Assembly: GCF_016887965.1 (NCBI RefSeq)
Contig: NZ_JAFDVD010000009.1
Location: 1 to 64,000, forward strand
Length of the DNA stretch: 64,000 nucleotides
Reading direction: 5' to 3'
Source of the DNA: Phycicoccus sonneratiae
Lineage (GTDB): Bacteria; Actinomycetota; Actinomycetes; Actinomycetales; Dermatophilaceae
The notes under the pieces: generated by a model
Database searches by the model: none
What the model was told of the DNA's origin: nothing
Seen by the model: the letters and a program-made list of their open reading frames with translations, nothing else
Program-made: the position numbers and the translations under genes
Shown here: positions 27,689 to 37,217 of the stretch, in pieces
How the letters are laid out: each line of letters starts with the position of its first letter
Numbering within the stretch: the stretch's first letter is position 1

Positions 27689-28054
27689 TCAGCGCCCGGT
27701 GACACCCAGCACGACGAGCCGCCCGATCCCCCAGAGCCCGACGCCGGCCGCGAAGGTCAGCAGTGCGGACTGGACCAGCCAGAACCCCCACCGCACGACG
27801 AGCCCGCCGCGACCTCCGCGCGTCTCGACCCGCATCGCCGACCACCACCGGTTGGCCGTCAGGGGTCCCCACGAGCCGTCCGCCCGCGGCAGCCACGGCA
27901 GCCAGGGGTCCCCGGCGCGACGGGCCCGACGGGCCTCGGTGACGACGGGCCACACGATGAGCCACCACGAGCCGACGAAGACGGCGGCCGCGACGAGGCC
28001 GATCACCCCCAGGACGAGCCAGACCAGCCCGAGCAGCCACCACAGGTCCCCCAT
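27689..28054 (-). CDS. small two-to-three-helix membrane protein, paralogue A
   Basis: A 121-residue membrane protein: N-terminal hydrophobic stretch of about 35 residues (LLGLVWLVLGVIGLVAAAVF), a basic loop (VTEARRARRAGDPW), then a conserved block SWGPLTANRWWSAM and RGGLVVRWGFWLVQSALLTF. The second block matches the protein encoded at 30773-31114 (RWGVLAASRFFAVF, TGGLVLRWAVWTLVVVGLT), so the two are paralogues 2.7 kb apart. TAGGGT lies 9 nt before ATG 28054. Family and function unknown. It is divergent from the TRIC channel gene. Confidence 0.8.
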   Translation of the reverse strand: MGDLWWLLGLVWLVLGVIGLVAAAVFVGSWWLIVWPVVTEARRARRAGDPWLPWLPRADGSWGPLTANRWWSAMRVETRGGRGGLVVRWGFWLVQSALLTFAAGVGLWGIGRLVVLGVTGR

Positions 28055-28076
28055 GGGTCGAAGACCCTAGCGCTGC

Positions 28077-28082
28077 GAGAAT
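28077..28082 (+). promoter_or_regulatory. -10 box of the TRIC channel gene
   Basis: GAGAAT, 6 nt before GTG 28089. Confidence 0.4.
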
Positions 28083-28088
28083 CGGCCG

Positions 28089-28760
28089 GTGCTCACCGAC
28101 ACCGCCTCCCTGCAGACCGTCCTCGACGTCTGCGGTGTCTTCGTCTTCGGCCTGTCCGGTGGCCTCGTCGCGGTCCGGCGCGGGCTCGACCTCTTCGGCG
28201 TCCTCGTCCTCGCCTGGGTCGCCGGGCTCGGCGGCGGCACCATCCGCGACCTCTTCCTCGGCATCACCCCGCCCGTCGCCGTGAGCGACTGGCGGCTGCT
28301 CGCGGCGGCCGTCGTCGCGGGCGGGGCGGTCTTCCTCCTTCACGGGGTCTGGGAGGACGACGACGCCCGGCCGGCCGGGGGCCGCCGCCACGTCACGCGT
28401 GCGGTCCGCCTCCTCGACGCCGCCGGGCTGGCGCTCTTCGCGGTGAGCGGCGCGCTCGTCGCCCTCTCCCGCGACGCCGGCCCGCTCGCGGCGACGCTCA
28501 TCGGCGGGATCACCGCCATCGGGGGCGGGCTGCTCCGCGACGTCCTCGCCCGCCAGGTGCCCGAGGTGCTCCAGCGCGAGCTCTACGCCCTGCCCGCCCT
28601 CGCCGGCGCCGCACTCGTCGTGCTCCTCGACCGGGTCGACCTGCTGTCCCCGCTGACGGCGTGGCTGGCCGTCGCCCTCGTCTTCGTCATCCGGGTCGTC
28701 GCGGTGGCCCTCGACCTCAACGCGCCCCGCGCGCTGCGCAGCACGCCCACCGAGCGCTGA
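28089..28760 (+). CDS. trimeric intracellular cation (TRIC) channel family protein
   Basis: A 223-residue protein with seven membrane segments in two repeats: FVFGLSGGLVAVRRGLDLFG and GLALFAVSGALVALSRDAGP carry the same SG.lvA.r...d.fG motif, and WVAGLGGGTIRDLFLG / AIGGGLLRDVLARQVP repeat the GG..RD motif. This is the UPF0126 (YicG) family, prokaryotic TRIC-type potassium channels. GTG 28089 has a -10 box 6 nt before it. The stop sits in a hairpin with that of the convergent gene. Confidence 0.94.
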   Translation: MLTDTASLQTVLDVCGVFVFGLSGGLVAVRRGLDLFGVLVLAWVAGLGGGTIRDLFLGITPPVAVSDWRLLAAAVVAGGAVFLLHGVWEDDDARPAGGRRHVTRAVRLLDAAGLALFAVSGALVALSRDAGPLAATLIGGITAIGGGLLRDVLARQVPEVLQRELYALPALAGAALVVLLDRVDLLSPLTAWLAVALVFVIRVVAVALDLNAPRALRSTPTER

Positions 28761-28785
28761 GCCGGACGGCCCCGGAGCGGCTCAG
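28757..28785. terminator. hairpin covering two convergent stop codons
   Basis: CTGAGCCG (28757-28764) pairs with CGGCTCAG (28778-28785) across a 13-nt loop. Both arms include a stop codon. No T-tract follows. Confidence 0.45.
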
Positions 28786-29318
28786 GCGTCGGACCCGAGC
28801 AGGGCCGCGCGGGAGTAGTCGCCCTCGACGAGCGAGGGGTCGCGCCGGGCCCACGCCCGCAGCACCGCGAGGGCCGCCGGCCACTGCCGCATCGACTCGT
28901 CGACCTGCGCGACGACGCCGCCGTTCTCGCCGATGACCTGCACGCGGGCACCGCGGTTCGCCCGGTTGAGGGTCGACGGGGGCAGCGCCCGCAGCTCGCG
29001 GAGGGTGGAGACGGGGACCGACACGGCGCCGGGCTGCCGCTCGACCCGGTCTCCCTCGACGTCGAGCACCGTGCGGTAGCGGAGGACGAACCAGGCCGCG
29101 GGCGGGATGACGAGCACGAAGAAGAGGACGAGGACCCAACCGACGACCGCGGCGAGGAGTGGCGTGTCCTCGCCCGCTCCGTCGCGGACCAGCCCCACCA
29201 GGCCCATGACGCACCCCACCCAGAACGCGAGCATGAGCGGCAGCGAGATCAGCCGCACCCACGCGGGGGCCGTGATGACGACGCGCGTGGGGAGTTCTCC
29301 CCGTTGAGGTCCGCTCAT
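28782..29318 (-). CDS. two-helix membrane protein with PH-like C-terminal domain
   Basis: A 178-residue protein: two hydrophobic segments (LISLPLMLAFWVGCVMGLVG and VLVLFFVLVIPPAAWFVL) and a C-terminal region with beta-type strands (RTVLDVEGDRVERQPGAVSV, RVQVIGENGGVVAQVD) ending in a helix, like bacterial PH-domain proteins of unknown role. ATG 29318 lies 7 nt after CATACT. It is transcribed away from the WXG100-like gene at 29393 across a 74-bp gap. I cannot assign a function. Confidence 0.78.
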   Translation of the reverse strand: MSGPQRGELPTRVVITAPAWVRLISLPLMLAFWVGCVMGLVGLVRDGAGEDTPLLAAVVGWVLVLFFVLVIPPAAWFVLRYRTVLDVEGDRVERQPGAVSVPVSTLRELRALPPSTLNRANRGARVQVIGENGGVVAQVDESMRQWPAALAVLRAWARRDPSLVEGDYSRAALLGSDA

Positions 29319-29325
29319 GGCCCTC

Positions 29326-29331
29326 AGTATG
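29326..29331 (-). promoter_or_regulatory. -10 box of the PH-like membrane protein gene
   Basis: CATACT, 7 nt before ATG 29318. Confidence 0.45.
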
Positions 29332-29392
29332 GTCGGCTAGGACAGAGGCGCACCCGGGGAGGGCGTCGGGGAGCAACCGGAACGGGAGATCG

Positions 29393-29686
29393 ATGACCTA
29401 CGACGTCAGCCCGGGCGAGATCCGCACCCACGCGGGTGACGTCGCCCGCGTGGCCCAGACGCTCGGCCAGATGCAGCAGGCCAGCTCGGTCAGCGGCGAC
29501 AGCTACGGGCTCCTCCTGCAGTGGCTGCCCGGCGCCATCAACGCCGTCAGCGGCGACGTCGAGGGGGCCCTCGACACCGTCGCCACCAACGCCGACCACG
29601 CGGTCAACGGTCTGCGCGCGATGGCCGACCAGTACGAGGCCGACGACACCCACGCCTCGTGGCAGCTGAGGAGCTCCTACCCGTGA
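29393..29686 (+). CDS. EspC/WXG100-like small protein
   Basis: A 97-residue helical protein without signal peptide: MTYDVSPGEIRTHAGDVARV, then VAQTLGQMQQASS, a turn containing W-L-P-G (LLQWLPGAINAVSG) and a second long helix ending DQYEADD. The pattern of helix, W-x-x-G turn and helix is that of the EspC (ESX-1 secretion-associated, DUF2580-like) branch of the WXG100 superfamily, whose members are type VII secretion substrates or partners. GGGAG lies 5 nt before the ATG. It overlaps the next gene by GTGA, as partner genes do. Assignment is by pattern; identity to known proteins not checked. Confidence 0.7.
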   Translation: MTYDVSPGEIRTHAGDVARVAQTLGQMQQASSVSGDSYGLLLQWLPGAINAVSGDVEGALDTVATNADHAVNGLRAMADQYEADDTHASWQLRSSYP

Positions 29687-30762
29687 GCACGCAACCCACC
29701 ATCGGCCCGCAGAACCCGTACGCGGTCCCCGACGCCGGCAGCACGAACGCCGGCGACTCCTTCATCGGCCTCGACGAGGGCTCGGGCTGGACCTCCGGCG
29801 CCGGTCTCATCGACAGCGGCTACGGCACGATCAACGCCCTGTGCAGCGGCAACTGGATCGACGCCGCGCTGAGCGGTGTCGCCCTCGTCATCGACGCCGC
29901 CGCCACGGCCGCCGACCCGCTCGGGTCCGCCCTCGCGGCCGGCATCGGCTGGATCATCGACCACCTCAACCCGATCAAGAAGTGGTTCGAGGAGGTCGCC
30001 GGCAACCCCGGCGGCGCGGTCGCCCAGGCCCAGACCTGGGGGCTGATCTCCAAGGACCTCGGCCCGGCCGCCACCGACTGGGGCTCCAGCGCCGGTGTGC
30101 TGCGCGGGGGCAACGAGGGACCGGCGGTCAACGCCTACCTCGGCTGGCAGCAGACGCACGTCGACGCCATCTCCGCCCTCGAGGGCGCGGCGGCCGGCAT
30201 GGAGAAGGCGATCAGCGCCTGCGCGGCCGTCGTCGGCTTCGTCCACGGCTTCCTGCGCGACGTGCTCGCCCAGCTGGTCGGTGCGGCCATCAGCTGGGTC
30301 GCCGAGGCACTGCTCTCCTTCGGCACGCTCATCCCGTGGATCATCGGCCAGATCAGCACCCGAATCGCGGCCGTCTCGGCCAAGTGCTCGTCGTTCGTCA
30401 CCGGCCTCGTCCGCACCGGCAGCAAGCTCGACGACCTCCTCAAGGCGCTCGGGTCCTGGGGGCAGCAGCTGCTGCGCCTCCTCGACAAGGTCAAGCGCAA
30501 CCCGGCCCTGCACCGCCCGGCTCCCCGGCACGCCGGACCGCCCTCTGCGCCACCGACATCGGTCCCACCCTGGAGCTGGACGCCGCCGGACGGCTGGACG
30601 CCGCCGCGCGGCCGGCACCAGGCCCCGCAGCCCTCGTTCCCCAGCCACATGCAGGACGCGGTGGCCGCCGCGGGTCGCGACAGCGGCTACTCGGCCGCCA
30701 CGAACGGCACGGACGCGGGCAAGCAGGGCCACGCGGGCATGACCGAGCCCGAGGACGAGTGA
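29683..30762 (+). CDS. WXG-type putative type VII secretion target
   Basis: A 359-residue protein: N-terminal flexible segment of about 45 residues, then about 220 residues rich in Ala and helical (WIDAALSGVALVIDAAATAA, GWIIDHLNPIKKWFEEVAG, AYLGWQQTHVDAISALEGAA, ISWVAEALLSFGTLIPW), as in large WXG100-like proteins at the head of actinobacterial polymorphic toxins, and a Pro/Trp-rich tail (SVPPWSWTPPDGWTPPRG). No toxin domain is recognisable in the last 60 residues. GTG 29683 overlaps the small EspC-like gene by 4 nt, so the two are likely a secreted pair. No immunity gene is evident. Confidence 0.72.
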   Translation: MSTQPTIGPQNPYAVPDAGSTNAGDSFIGLDEGSGWTSGAGLIDSGYGTINALCSGNWIDAALSGVALVIDAAATAADPLGSALAAGIGWIIDHLNPIKKWFEEVAGNPGGAVAQAQTWGLISKDLGPAATDWGSSAGVLRGGNEGPAVNAYLGWQQTHVDAISALEGAAAGMEKAISACAAVVGFVHGFLRDVLAQLVGAAISWVAEALLSFGTLIPWIIGQISTRIAAVSAKCSSFVTGLVRTGSKLDDLLKALGSWGQQLLRLLDKVKRNPALHRPAPRHAGPPSAPPTSVPPWSWTPPDGWTPPRGRHQAPQPSFPSHMQDAVAAAGRDSGYSAATNGTDAGKQGHAGMTEPEDE

Positions 30763-30772
30763 GGGCCGGCGC

Positions 30773-31114
30773 TCAGAAGGCGCTGACGATCGTCACGACG
30801 AGGTCGACCGGGTAGACCGTCAGCCCGACGACGACGAGCGTCCAGACCGCCCAGCGCAGGACGAGACCCCCGGTGCCGCGCCGGTCCGGCTCCGGGGCCC
30901 GGAAGACCGCGAAGAACCGTGAGGCGGCCAGGACGCCCCAGCGGCCGTCGGGCCGCCGCTCGAACGGCGTCCACCAGTTCCCGGTGCGCAGGCCCGCGGC
31001 GACACCTCGCAGGTACGGCACGAGGAAGAGGAGCAGGATGCCGCCGAACAGCACGAGGGCGATGCCGGCGGCGAGCGCGACCCCGCGCTCGGGGTGCAGC
31101 TCCTGGACCAGCAC
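30773..31114 (-). CDS. small membrane protein, paralogue B
   Basis: A 113-residue membrane protein related to the product of 27689-28054. Its N-terminal segment GIALVLFGGILLLFLVPYL is followed by GLRTGNWWTPFERRPDGRWG, the shared block GRWGVLAASRFFAVFRAPEP, and TGGLVLRWAVWTLVVVGLTV. GTG 31114 is chosen because it gives the same domain layout as paralogue A; GGAGG lies about 11 nt upstream. It converges on the WXG-type gene, 10 bp away. The two paralogues bracket the WXG pair, but on the opposite strand. Function unknown; a role as immunity or anchor is speculation. Confidence 0.78.
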   Translation of the reverse strand: MLVQELHPERGVALAAGIALVLFGGILLLFLVPYLRGVAAGLRTGNWWTPFERRPDGRWGVLAASRFFAVFRAPEPDRRGTGGLVLRWAVWTLVVVGLTVYPVDLVVTIVSAF

Positions 31115-31218
31115 GTCCCTCGTCCTCCCCGACCTCGTCCGCCGCGCGCGGGCCCGGCGCGGTCTTGCCGACGCTACACGGCACCGCGGCCCGGTCGCCC
31201 GCCGGGCGGGCTGCGGGC

Positions 31219-31224
31219 TAGGGT
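31219..31224 (+). promoter_or_regulatory. -10 box of the YbaB-like pair (leaderless)
   Basis: TAGGGT, 7 nt before ATG 31232. Confidence 0.55.
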
Positions 31225-31231
31225 CGGGCGC

Positions 31232-31693
31232 ATGACTCAGCCACGGGGGTACTCGGGTCCCGAGGAGGCGCTGGCCGCCATCGCGCAGGACGTCGCGGGC
31301 GCGGGCCCGGCGGCCGACGCGGCGCGGGCGTGGCAGCACGAGGTCGAGGCGCTCACCGGCACCGGCACCGCCGAGGCGGGTCGTGTCCGGGCCGAGGTCG
31401 ACGTCCAGGGGATGCTCACGGGGCTCGTCGTCGGCGACGTCGTCGCCTCTCGTGGCGGCCGCGTCGTCACCGCTGCCGTCCGCACGGCGCTGCGCCAGGC
31501 CCAGGAGTCGGTGCGGGAGAAGGCGGCCCGCTCCGCCGAGGCGGCGTGGGGGCCCGGATCCGCGACGGCCGAGGCCTTCCGTGCGGAGGTCGAGGCGGCC
31601 ACGCCGCTCGTCGAGGCCCTGCCGTCGGAGACCGACGGACGGACGATTCCGGGCAGCGGTCCGCAGTCCCCGAGGCAGGGAGGCACCTGGTGA
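31232..31693 (+). CDS. YbaB/EbfC-like protein, first of two
   Basis: A 153-residue protein with an N-terminal helix (EEALAAIAQDVAGAGPAADA), a short beta-type core (AGRVRAEVDVQGMLTGLVVG) and a long C-terminal helix (AVRTALRQAQESVREKAA), the order seen in YbaB/EbfC nucleoid-associated proteins. Such paralogues often accompany WXG100 genes in actinobacteria. ATG 31232 is fixed by TAGGGT 7 nt upstream. It overlaps the second YbaB-like gene by GTGA, so they may form a heterodimer. Divergent from paralogue B. Confidence 0.65.
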   Translation: MTQPRGYSGPEEALAAIAQDVAGAGPAADAARAWQHEVEALTGTGTAEAGRVRAEVDVQGMLTGLVVGDVVASRGGRVVTAAVRTALRQAQESVREKAARSAEAAWGPGSATAEAFRAEVEAATPLVEALPSETDGRTIPGSGPQSPRQGGTW

Positions 31694-32115
31694 CCCGGCC
31701 GCAGCCCACCCCCGGGATGGACCCCCACCTCTTCGAGGGCAACACCCCGGGCGAGACCGAGCTGCGCCGGCTCGTCGAGCAGGCCCGGGCGGCCGCGGAG
31801 TGGCGCCGGTCCGTCGAGTCGCTGCGCGGGGTCGGCGAGTCCGAGGACGGCGTCCGGGTCGAGGTCAGCGCCTCGGGCGGTGTCGTCGCGGTCACCGTCC
31901 CCGACTCGGCGTGCACCGAGGGCGGGGCGGCGGTCACCGAGCAGGTGCTCGACGCCGTCATGGCCGCCCAGCAGGACCTGGCCACGCAGCTGCGGCGCTC
32001 CAGCGAGGAGGCGTTCGGCGAGGACTCGCCGGCGGCCCGGACGGTCTCGGGGTCCCTCGACACCCGCTTCGCGCGGGCCACGGCCCTGCCGGACACCGCC
32101 GACGACACCCCCTGA
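31690..32115 (+). CDS. YbaB/EbfC-like protein, second of two
   Basis: A 141-residue protein with the YbaB plan: a long N-terminal helix (ETELRRLVEQARAAAEWRRS), strands (GVRVEVSASGGVVAVTVPDS) and a C-terminal helix (VTEQVLDAVMAAQQDLATQL). The core strand motif EVSASGGVVAVTV is close to the usual YbaB V.V...G.V..V. GTG 31690 overlaps the first gene by 4 nt. The pair differs from housekeeping YbaB, which is normally next to recR, so it is an accessory copy. Role: DNA binding or chaperone-like partner of the WXG proteins (inference). Confidence 0.72.
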   Translation: MTRPQPTPGMDPHLFEGNTPGETELRRLVEQARAAAEWRRSVESLRGVGESEDGVRVEVSASGGVVAVTVPDSACTEGGAAVTEQVLDAVMAAQQDLATQLRRSSEEAFGEDSPAARTVSGSLDTRFARATALPDTADDTP

Positions 32116-32234
32116 CTCCCGGGGCCCGAGCGACCTCGCACCGCGTCGGGTATCACCGGCCCCACCCGTGTCTCCTCCGGGTGAGCGGCCAGACGGACTG
32201 GGGATCGGCCCGCCACGCTCGGAAGCGACACACC

Positions 32235-33998
32235 ATGCCCACGAAGAAGAGGAAGACCCCCACCCTGCCCGCCACCGTGCGGGACCACCTCGCCGAGGTA
32301 CTCGGCGGTGACCCCGTCCCGGCCGGCGCCTCGGAGGTCCGCGTGCCGGGCCTCGGCACGGTCACCGCGTACCACGCCGTACGGACGGGGGCCGGCAACG
32401 CCGCCGCCGCCGCGGTGCTCGCCGCGGACGGGTCCGTCACCCCCCTCGCCGAGTTCGTCGCCGGTCTCGGCCACGACCCGTTCGTCCCCGACTTCACGCA
32501 CGTCCCCGTCCGGCCACCCGTCCCGCGCGACCCGGTGACCATCGACCCGGCGCGCAACGACTGGCGGCTGGACCGGTGCGACCGGCACACCGAGACCATC
32601 ACCGTGACCGTGCCCCCGAACGGCGCGACCCCGAAGGCCGACGTCTACCTCCTCGCCGACACCACCGGCAGCATGTCGCCCGTCCTCGACGCCGTGAAGG
32701 CCGGCGCCGACGCCATCCTCGGGGACCCGGCCCTCGCGGCCTTCGACGTCGCGTGGGGCGTCGGCAACTACCGCGACTTCCCCGTGCCGACGCCGAACTC
32801 CTACGCCTTCCAGCACCAGCAGTCGCCGACGACCGACCACACGGCGGCCGGCCTGGCGATCGGCGCCTGGTCCGCCGACGAGGGCGGCGACACCTCGGAG
32901 GGACAGCTCTACGCGCTGCACCAGCTGGCCACCGACGCCGGCATCGGCTGGCGCGCCGACAGCAAGCGGATCGTCGTCTGGTTCGGCGACGCCCCGGGGC
33001 ACGACCCCATCTGCACCGACCTCACGGGTCTCGCCTCGGCGATCACCGAGGCGTCCGCGACCGCCGACCTCGTCGGGGCCGGCATCACGGTCGTCGCGGT
33101 GAGCACGACCACCGGCCCCGCGGACGCCCTCGACGACGACCCGCAGGGGGACGCCGGCGACTACACGACGTGTCCAGGGACCGGCTCGCCCGGCCAGGCG
33201 ACGCGCATCACGGCCGCCACCCCGGGAGGGACGCACGTGAGCGGCATCGACCCCGGGAGCATCGTCGCCACCCTCTCGGCCCTCATCGCGGCGGCCGTCA
33301 AGGCCACCGGCAACGTGCACCTCGAGGCGACCGGCGACACCGCGCAGTTCGTCGGGTCGATCAGTCCCGCAGGCGGGTACGGACCGCTCGCCGGGGACGA
33401 GACGCACGTGCTGACCTTCGAGGTCGTCTGGGTCGGGACACGGGCCTGCACCGAGCGCGACCAGGAGTTCACCGGCACGATCGACGTCGTCGCGGACGGG
33501 GTCGTCGTCGCGAGCAAGAAGGTGCGGGTCGTCGTCCCGAAGTGCCGGTACCACTACGTCGTCGAGGTGGTCTGCGGCACGCGTCCGCCCACCGACCACG
33601 ACGACGGCCACGACGACCGCGACGGCCCGTGCGCCGTCGTCCCCGGCCGGTACGCCACGGCCGTGCTCATCGACAACCCGACGACCTGCCCCGCGCGCAT
33701 CGAGAAGCGCTTCGCGCCCGTCGTGCTCGACGGCAAGACGATCGGCCGCGAGCCGGACGTGGTGCCGGCCAAGCCGTTCGCGAAGCTCGAGCTGCCCGCC
33801 GGCCACGCGACGATGGACGACTGCTGCGCGCTCGACGAGGCGGTCGGGCACGGCAAGGGCCTGCTCGTCGGCGTGCTCGACATCGTGTCGGACCGCGCCC
33901 TCGAGGTGCGGGTCGTCCACACCGCCGACGGCGGCCGCGGGTCGGTCGGTGCGCCGTCGATCACCACGAGGTCGGTCGAGGCGCGGCGCGCGCCCTGA
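32235..33998 (+). CDS. VWA-domain protein of unknown function
   Basis: A 587-residue protein. An N-terminal part (residues 1-110) precedes a von Willebrand A domain starting ADVYLLADTTGSMSP, whose DTTGSM is the metal-ion (MIDAS) motif of integrin-beta type, with further acidic residues in WFGDAPGHDP. The C-terminal 200 residues are beta-type with paired cysteines (KCRYHYVVEVVCG, MDDCCALDE) and a short His/Asp-rich linker (DHDDGHDDRDG). There is no signal peptide or membrane segment: the N-terminus is MPTKKRKTPT, so it is cytoplasmic or exported by another route. Stands alone between YbaB-like genes and ligA. Confidence 0.85.
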   Translation: MPTKKRKTPTLPATVRDHLAEVLGGDPVPAGASEVRVPGLGTVTAYHAVRTGAGNAAAAAVLAADGSVTPLAEFVAGLGHDPFVPDFTHVPVRPPVPRDPVTIDPARNDWRLDRCDRHTETITVTVPPNGATPKADVYLLADTTGSMSPVLDAVKAGADAILGDPALAAFDVAWGVGNYRDFPVPTPNSYAFQHQQSPTTDHTAAGLAIGAWSADEGGDTSEGQLYALHQLATDAGIGWRADSKRIVVWFGDAPGHDPICTDLTGLASAITEASATADLVGAGITVVAVSTTTGPADALDDDPQGDAGDYTTCPGTGSPGQATRITAATPGGTHVSGIDPGSIVATLSALIAAAVKATGNVHLEATGDTAQFVGSISPAGGYGPLAGDETHVLTFEVVWVGTRACTERDQEFTGTIDVVADGVVVASKKVRVVVPKCRYHYVVEVVCGTRPPTDHDDGHDDRDGPCAVVPGRYATAVLIDNPTTCPARIEKRFAPVVLDGKTIGREPDVVPAKPFAKLELPAGHATMDDCCALDEAVGHGKGLLVGVLDIVSDRALEVRVVHTADGGRGSVGAPSITTRSVEARRAP

Positions 33999-34003
33999 CC
34001 GGC

Positions 34004-34034
34004 GGCGGTCCCGGGCCCGCTCCCCGGGACCGCC
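34004..34034. terminator. terminator hairpin after the VWA gene
   Basis: GGCGGTCCCGGG pairs with CCCGGGACCGCC (perfect 12-bp stem, loop 34016-34022), just after the VWA stop. No T-tract. Confidence 0.65.
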
Positions 34035-34046
34035 CCCCGTGCGCGG

Positions 34047-34080
34047 CCCGGCGGGCCACTGCCGATCCAGGCCCGCCGGG
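34047..34080. terminator. terminator hairpin after ligA
   Basis: CCCGGCGGGCC (34047-34057) pairs with GGCCCGCCGGG (34070-34080), a perfect 11-bp stem with a 12-nt loop, close to the ligA stop. Together with the hairpin at 34004-34034 it separates the convergent VWA and ligA genes. Confidence 0.6.
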
Positions 34081-34106
34081 TCGTCCCGCTGCCCGGAGGC
34101 GGAGGC

Positions 34107-36308
<2,202 letters not shown>

Positions 36309-36677
36309 TCAGCCCTGCGGAGGGACCGATGCCGTCGGGTAGGGGGCCACGGGGCCGGGCGCCGGCGCGTCGGAGGCGCGGTCGGCGACGACCGCGGCCA
36401 CCCCGAGGCCCGCGGCGGCGAGCGACAGCAGCGACAGGAGGGTGGAGACGAGACCGAGCGCCGTGTAGGGGAACCCGAGGCGGTAGGCGTACGCGAGACC
36501 GAGGCTCAGCCCGACCGAGGCCAGGGCGAGGAGGACCCCGAGCCCGAACGACGTCAGGGCGAAGGTGCGCCACCGCTGGGTCGTGCGGATCCGCGCCACG
36601 ACCACCAGGCCGACGAGCGGCGGCAGGACGTGGAGCAGCTGGAGCAGCGTGCTCAGGACGTGGCCGAGGCCGAACAT
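36309..36677 (-). CDS. small polytopic membrane protein
   Basis: A 122-residue membrane protein with three or four hydrophobic segments (HVLSTLLQLLHVLPPLVGLV, ALTSFGLGVLLALASVGLSL, LVSTLLSLLSLAAAGLGVAA) and a Pro-rich tail (APGPVAPYPTASVPPQG). Of two in-frame ATG codons (36683 and 36677), the second is 8 nt after GGAGGG and is preferred; the first follows it directly. No family recognised. It ends 39 bp upstream of the ligA start, in the same direction, and 47 bp after DinB. Confidence 0.75.
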   Translation of the reverse strand: MFGLGHVLSTLLQLLHVLPPLVGLVVVARIRTTQRWRTFALTSFGLGVLLALASVGLSLGLAYAYRLGFPYTALGLVSTLLSLLSLAAAGLGVAAVVADRASDAPAPGPVAPYPTASVPPQG

Positions 36678-36724
36678 CTGCATCTCCCTCCGGAAGCGGC
36701 CCCTCCGCCCCCGTCCGCAGGACC

Positions 36725-37204
36725 CTAGCGCGCGTGGTCGGCCCGGCCCCGGTGCGCCACGAGCAGGTCGCGGGTCACCTCGAGCTGGCCGAGGTGCTGG
36801 GCGAGCTCCTCGTAGACGTGGAGCAGGATGCCGCCCTGCGTCTCGTACCCCGGCTCCGGCCAGTCCGCGTGCGGGTTCGCCGGCGGCTCGCGGAACGCGG
36901 TGGCGGCGACGTCCTCGTGGAACCGGGCCCGGGCGGCCTCGAGGACGGCCAGCGCCTCCTCGACGGTTCCCGTCGCGACGAACTCGGCCGCCCGGTCGCG
37001 GGGCACGACGATGCCGCGGTTGACGGTCCTCCCCCACCGGGCCATGACCCCCGCGACGTGCGTGACGAGCGCGAACGCGCTGTTGGCCGACGGCAACCCG
37101 TCGGGTCGGGAACTGACGAGGTCGTCCCCGAGCTCGCGGCAGATCGCCGCGTACTCGTCGAGGGCGGCGTCGCAGTACACGAGGAGCTCGTCGGCGCTGA
37201 TCAC
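36725..37204 (-). CDS. DinB-superfamily protein
   Basis: A 159-residue four-helix bundle protein of the DinB/DUF664 type, metal-dependent enzymes acting on small thiols or other substrates. The helix SANSAFALVTHVAGVMARWG carries the first conserved His, and ILLHVYEELAQHLGQLEVTR provides the second (H..E..QH.GQ) pair that ligates metal. GTG 37204 is set by TAGCCT 7 nt upstream, the box overlapping the stop codon of the nucleotidyltransferase gene before it. Function in the cell unknown; it might be a thiol-dependent S-transferase. Confidence 0.85.
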   Translation of the reverse strand: MISADELLVYCDAALDEYAAICRELGDDLVSSRPDGLPSANSAFALVTHVAGVMARWGRTVNRGIVVPRDRAAEFVATGTVEEALAVLEAARARFHEDVAATAFREPPANPHADWPEPGYETQGGILLHVYEELAQHLGQLEVTRDLLVAHRGRADHAR

Positions 37205-37211
37205 CGTCGCG

Positions 37212-37217
37212 AGGCTA
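37212..37217 (-). promoter_or_regulatory. -10 box of the DinB gene (leaderless)
   Basis: TAGCCT, 7 nt before GTG 37204; the TAG is also the stop codon of 37215-37763. Confidence 0.5.

Noticed and set aside
31467-33920. 817-codon frame antisense to the YbaB-like and VWA genes
   Set aside because: Shadow frame: its sequence is repetitive Val/Arg/Asp, and the sense strand has a MIDAS motif and YbaB pattern.
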